32,785 nt of DNA from UBA1381 sp964399965 (GTDB lineage Bacteria; Bacillota; Clostridia; UBA1381). The DNA lies in NCBI GenBank assembly GCA_964399965.1, contig CAYNRX010000027.1, forward strand, positions 1-32,785, written 5' to 3'. How positions within the stretch are numbered: position 1 is the first letter of the stretch; every line of letters starts with the position of its first letter. Of this stretch, positions 32,536-32,785 are shown in pieces. Below the pieces are notes generated by a model that worked only from the letters and a program-made list of their open reading frames with translations, was not told the DNA's origin and made no database searches. The position numbers were made by a program, and so were the translations under genes.

Positions 32536-32785
32536 TTTCACATTTTCGACCGGTTTGATATATGTTAGATATAAACCTTGGGTCCGCGGAAAAAGATGTG
32601 TAAGCAATATCTGACAAACCTCGACAAGGTGAAAATTACAGGTATAAGCTTAACATGACTTGTCAATAATATTATTGGCTTTTACCTCTCGACAGGATAC
32701 GGCTACGCTGAAGAGCGACCGGCCCGGTCTGGGCGTGCGAAATTTTTTCTGTAAATTAAACTTCTGTGGTAAAATTTATATTTTT
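32536..32785. other. Non-coding right edge with palindromes
   Basis: No convincing gene. The stretch holds a 14-base perfect palindrome CAATAATATTATTG (32664-32677), a CGCT-GAAG-AGCG hairpin (32706-32717), an adjacent ACCGG/CCGGT inverted repeat (32718-32728) and a T-run (32743-32748). It could be an operator region or a small structured RNA. I do not recognise it as tRNA, SRP RNA, tmRNA, 6S RNA or a known riboswitch. Confidence 0.4.

Overview
The window looks like a chromosomal segment of a low-to-mid GC Firmicute, most likely a gut-type clostridium (Oscillospirales/Ruminococcaceae-like; lineage is inferred from gene content only). The signs are strong AAGGAGG ribosome sites, TTGACA-17-TATAAT promoters, RNase J, SpoIIIJ/Jag-type YidC genes, an SLH-domain surface protein with a Pro-Thr-Glu linker, and an OGG1-type glycosylase. 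No rRNA, tRNA, CRISPR array or insertion sequence was found.

Left part (1-14811), housekeeping and surface genes. A degenerate galactokinase-like gene (222-1154) is followed by an SLH/choice-of-anchor A surface protein whose frame is broken by one base (1417-3217). Then come galT (minus), a siroheme nitrite/sulfite reductase (plus), and a minus-strand series: RNase J, class II fructose-bisphosphate aldolase, an OGG-type glycosylase with a zinc-ribbon partner, and a MATE transporter. The conserved rpmH-rnpA-yidD-yidC-jag block ends this part. Most units have recognisable promoters and intrinsic terminators.

Right part (15001-about 29920), a plus-strand exopolysaccharide locus. It starts divergently from rpmH, where dnaA/oriC often lies in Firmicutes. 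A consensus promoter and a structured leader precede a GT2 glycosyltransferase, a tandem GT4-GT4 protein, a Wzy/O-antigen-ligase-type polymerase, two paralogous polysaccharide co-polymerase (PCP/Wzz/CpsC-like) proteins, a GGDEF-EAL protein, a polysaccharide pyruvyl transferase, another GT2, a Wzx-type flippase and a GtrB/DPM1-like GT2. No phosphoglycosyl transferase and no CpsD-type tyrosine kinase are in the window.

The most unusual feature is that the second PCP protein carries a C-terminal cytoplasmic EAL domain with a degenerate active site. It sits just upstream of a GGDEF-EAL protein with a degenerate GGDEF (EGDAF) and a complete set of EAL catalytic residues. The inferred system is a polysaccharide assembly machine that reads c-di-GMP directly through its chain-length regulator, with a dedicated phosphodiesterase encoded beside it.

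The cluster runs into trxB (translationally coupled), an amidohydrolase and a small DtxR-family regulator. The last 250 bases hold unassigned palindromic sequence. A dispersed palindromic element (TCAATTGC.../...GCAATTGA) occurs three times, at 65, 8969 and 23881.
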